DNA of 32,818 nucleotides from the NCBI GenBank assembly GCA_015665315.1, contig JADFAK010000045.1, forward strand, positions 1 through 32,818, written 5' to 3'. The translations under genes were made by a program, and so were the position numbers. This DNA comes from Flavobacteriales bacterium (GTDB taxonomy: Bacteria; Bacteroidota; Bacteroidia; Flavobacteriales_D; Sanyastnellaceae). Shown in pieces: positions 31,258 to 32,818 of this stretch. The first letter of the stretch is position 1. Each line of letters opens with the position of its first letter. The notes under the pieces were generated by a model. The model was not told the DNA's origin. It worked only from the letters and a program-made list of their open reading frames with translations, and did no database searches.

Positions 31258-32818
31258 ATGATTCTCCGATTTACACGGCTAGCTGTGCTATTATGTGCCG
31301 TCCTACAATTTAGTTCACTTCACTCTCAAGTTTCTTACGGTGGTCGACCGTTATCTTGGACCAACAATAAGATCGACTGGCACTACCCTGTTGTAGAAAT
31401 GCCTGCCTTTGATGTCGACGTCTTAATGGCGGAAGATGAGATCAACAATGAATTCAAAGACGCCCCTTATCGATTTGCGAATAATTTTTATCCAGGTCTG
31501 AACACCGACAACAGCGGAGTTTGGCACGAATTGCCCAATGGTGATCGCGTATGGATTGTTTCTATAGTTTCTACAGGAGCTTATTCCTTGAACCTAGGAT
31601 TCGATTTGTTCGAAATTCCCGTGGGTGGTCAGCTCTTCATCTATACAGCAGATCATAGCGAGCTGATAGGATGTTTTGATCATAGAAGTAACAATGCAGA
31701 TCAAGAACTGGGAACTTGGCCTTTACCAGGTGAGAATTTGATTGTTGAATATTACGAACCCGCTGCGGCGATGGGGACAACCCTTTTGCAAATTGGTCGG
31801 GTTTCTCATGCCTATCGAGACTTGGAAAAAATTGCACGCGGACTGGGAGATTCGGGCGCATGTAACAACAATGTGATTTGTCCGGAAGGAAATCCTTGGA
31901 CGAACGAAATTAATTCGGTCGCGATGATTGTGGTCAACGGTAGCGGAATATGCACCGGCTCTTTGATTAACAATGCTGCAAACGACGGTCATCCATACTT
32001 CATGACTGCCAATCACTGCCTTGGAGGTTCTGTAGCTAGCTGGTCTTTCCGTTTTAACTGGCAGAGCACTACCTGTGTTGGTGACAATCCGGGTAGTTAT
32101 GACACTGTATCCGGCGCAACCTTGTTGGCCAGTGATGCTGGTTCAGACTTTGCATTATTGCGCATCAACAACGGGGCTGAAGTTCCTCCAGCTTACAATC
32201 CGTTTTATGCAGGTTGGGATGCAACGGGAAACACGCCTTCTTCTCAAGTGGGAGTCCACCATCCATCGGGAGACATTAAGAAAATTTCGTTTGACAATCA
32301 ATCGGCTGGACAAGCCAACTGGGGCGGTGCTGATTGTTGGAGAATATTTGCCTGGGAAGATGGTACGACGGAGCCCGGTTCTTCTGGATCGCCATTGTAC
32401 GATCAGAACCATCGATTTATTGGTCAGCTGTACGGAGGTCAAGCATCTTGTGCAAACAATGTGAATGACTATTATGGCCGATTTGACGTCACTTACCCTA
32501 GTGTATGCGCTTGGATCGATCCAGGCTGTGTGGCTGGCGTGATTGACGGGTACGACCCAAATACTCCGACATCAAACTTAGATGCGCAACTGTTGAATGT
32601 TTCGGCGCCTACTGGAACTATTTGTGGAGATCAAATTACGCCACAAGTAACGGTTAGAAATGCTGGCGTGACTACGATTACCTCATTCACATTAACTTAT
32701 GATGTGGACGGCAGTGGTAGTCAAACATATAACTGGACGGGACCATTAGCTTCTGGAAACACAACGAATATTGCATTGCCTGCAATGACTGTTGGAGCCG
32801 GTGCTCACACCTTCAATG
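31258..32818 (+). CDS. Secreted lysyl-endopeptidase-like serine protease, 3' end missing
   Basis: The first 520 codons are present; the gene runs off the window. A Sec signal peptide (about MILRFTRLAVLLCAVLQFSSLHS) is followed by QVSYGGRPLSW, a mature start common in secreted proteins of this phylum, then a propeptide-like region to about 215 and a trypsin-fold domain with His253 (MTANHCLGG), Asp297 (GSDFALLRI) and Ser377 (EPGSSGSPLYD). The domain and its cysteine spacing resemble Achromobacter lysyl endopeptidase (S1E). From about 440 a CARDB-like beta-sandwich begins (LDAQLLNVSAPTGTICG, then VTVRNAG), which usually precedes a type-IX secretion C-terminal signal; that part is outside. The start is the ATG that opens the signal peptide. 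It is preceded by the 407-bp spacer and divergent from parE. Confidence 0.88.
   Translation, partial: MILRFTRLAVLLCAVLQFSSLHSQVSYGGRPLSWTNNKIDWHYPVVEMPAFDVDVLMAEDEINNEFKDAPYRFANNFYPGLNTDNSGVWHELPNGDRVWIVSIVSTGAYSLNLGFDLFEIPVGGQLFIYTADHSELIGCFDHRSNNADQELGTWPLPGENLIVEYYEPAAAMGTTLLQIGRVSHAYRDLEKIARGLGDSGACNNNVICPEGNPWTNEINSVAMIVVNGSGICTGSLINNAANDGHPYFMTANHCLGGSVASWSFRFNWQSTTCVGDNPGSYDTVSGATLLASDAGSDFALLRINNGAEVPPAYNPFYAGWDATGNTPSSQVGVHHPSGDIKKISFDNQSAGQANWGGADCWRIFAWEDGTTEPGSSGSPLYDQNHRFIGQLYGGQASCANNVNDYYGRFDVTYPSVCAWIDPGCVAGVIDGYDPNTPTSNLDAQLLNVSAPTGTICGDQITPQVTVRNAGVTTITSFTLTYDVDGSGSQTYNWTGPLASGNTTNIALPAMTVGAGAHTFN

Noticed and set aside
1-32818. Mobile element, CRISPR array, tRNA or rRNA
   Set aside because: No transposase, integrase, regularly spaced repeats or cloverleaf-like segments were seen on either strand.

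Overview
The window looks like a chromosomal segment of a Bacteroidetes bacterium, probably a free-living, aerobic, Flavobacteriia-like lineage; this is inferred from gene content and promoter style, not from a marker gene. The signs are repeated -7 elements of the form TAnnTTTG/TAnnTTCG, few clear Shine-Dalgarno sites, many short lipoprotein signal peptides, TPR-type sensor kinases, a parE-parC pair whose products are the divergent 'gyrase/topo IV' type, and a secreted trypsin-like protease with a CARDB-like tail. I see no rRNA, tRNA, CRISPR array, insertion sequence, integrase or phage gene; the gene order looks like core chromosome rather than a mobile island.

Layout. 1-2.1 kb: the 3' end of a TPR protein with a terminator, then a subtilase without secretion signal on the minus strand. 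2.1-3.8 kb: a divergent ahpC/oxyR pair (peroxide defence), with a 44-bp perfect palindrome behind ahpC. 3.8-7.3 kb: a TPR/HisKA_2 sensor kinase and a membrane-bound metallophosphoesterase. 7.4-11.4 kb: an ergothioneine locus, egtB-egtD plus a conserved protein of unknown function, convergent with a class-V PLP enzyme that could be the C-S lyase (EgtE role). 11.6-14.5 kb: truC and a YdfG-like SDR (overlapping ATGA), convergent with a secreted beta-helix protein. 14.5-18.4 kb: a degenerate SRAP protein, a small unknown protein overlapping a TPR pseudo-histidine-kinase, and a DUF4407 membrane protein. 18.5-23.7 kb: a proline-iminopeptidase-like lipoprotein, tryptophan 2,3-dioxygenase, an M28 peptidase with PDZ domain, a TolB-like propeller lipoprotein and queD. 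23.7-30.9 kb: a 51-aa membrane protein, then a minus-strand run parE - (32-aa ORF) - parC - degenerate amylase lipoprotein - prmC in which the last four frames touch or overlap. 31.3 kb to the end: a secreted lysyl-endopeptidase-like protease cut by the window edge.

How the genes fit together. Redox protection is a theme (OxyR/AhpC; ergothioneine). A second theme is loss of catalysis inside recognisable folds: the SRAP protein, the histidine-kinase-like protein and the GH13-like lipoprotein all keep family architecture but lack the residues needed for activity, so they are candidates for repurposed binding or regulatory roles. The genome is tight: four convergent gene pairs overlap at their 3' ends, and several start codons sit 4-5 nt after a -7 element, which suggests leaderless mRNAs. 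The best leads for undescribed biology are the unknown protein in the egt operon, the three 'dead' enzymes, and the small proteins at 15.4 kb, 23.8 kb and 28.9 kb.
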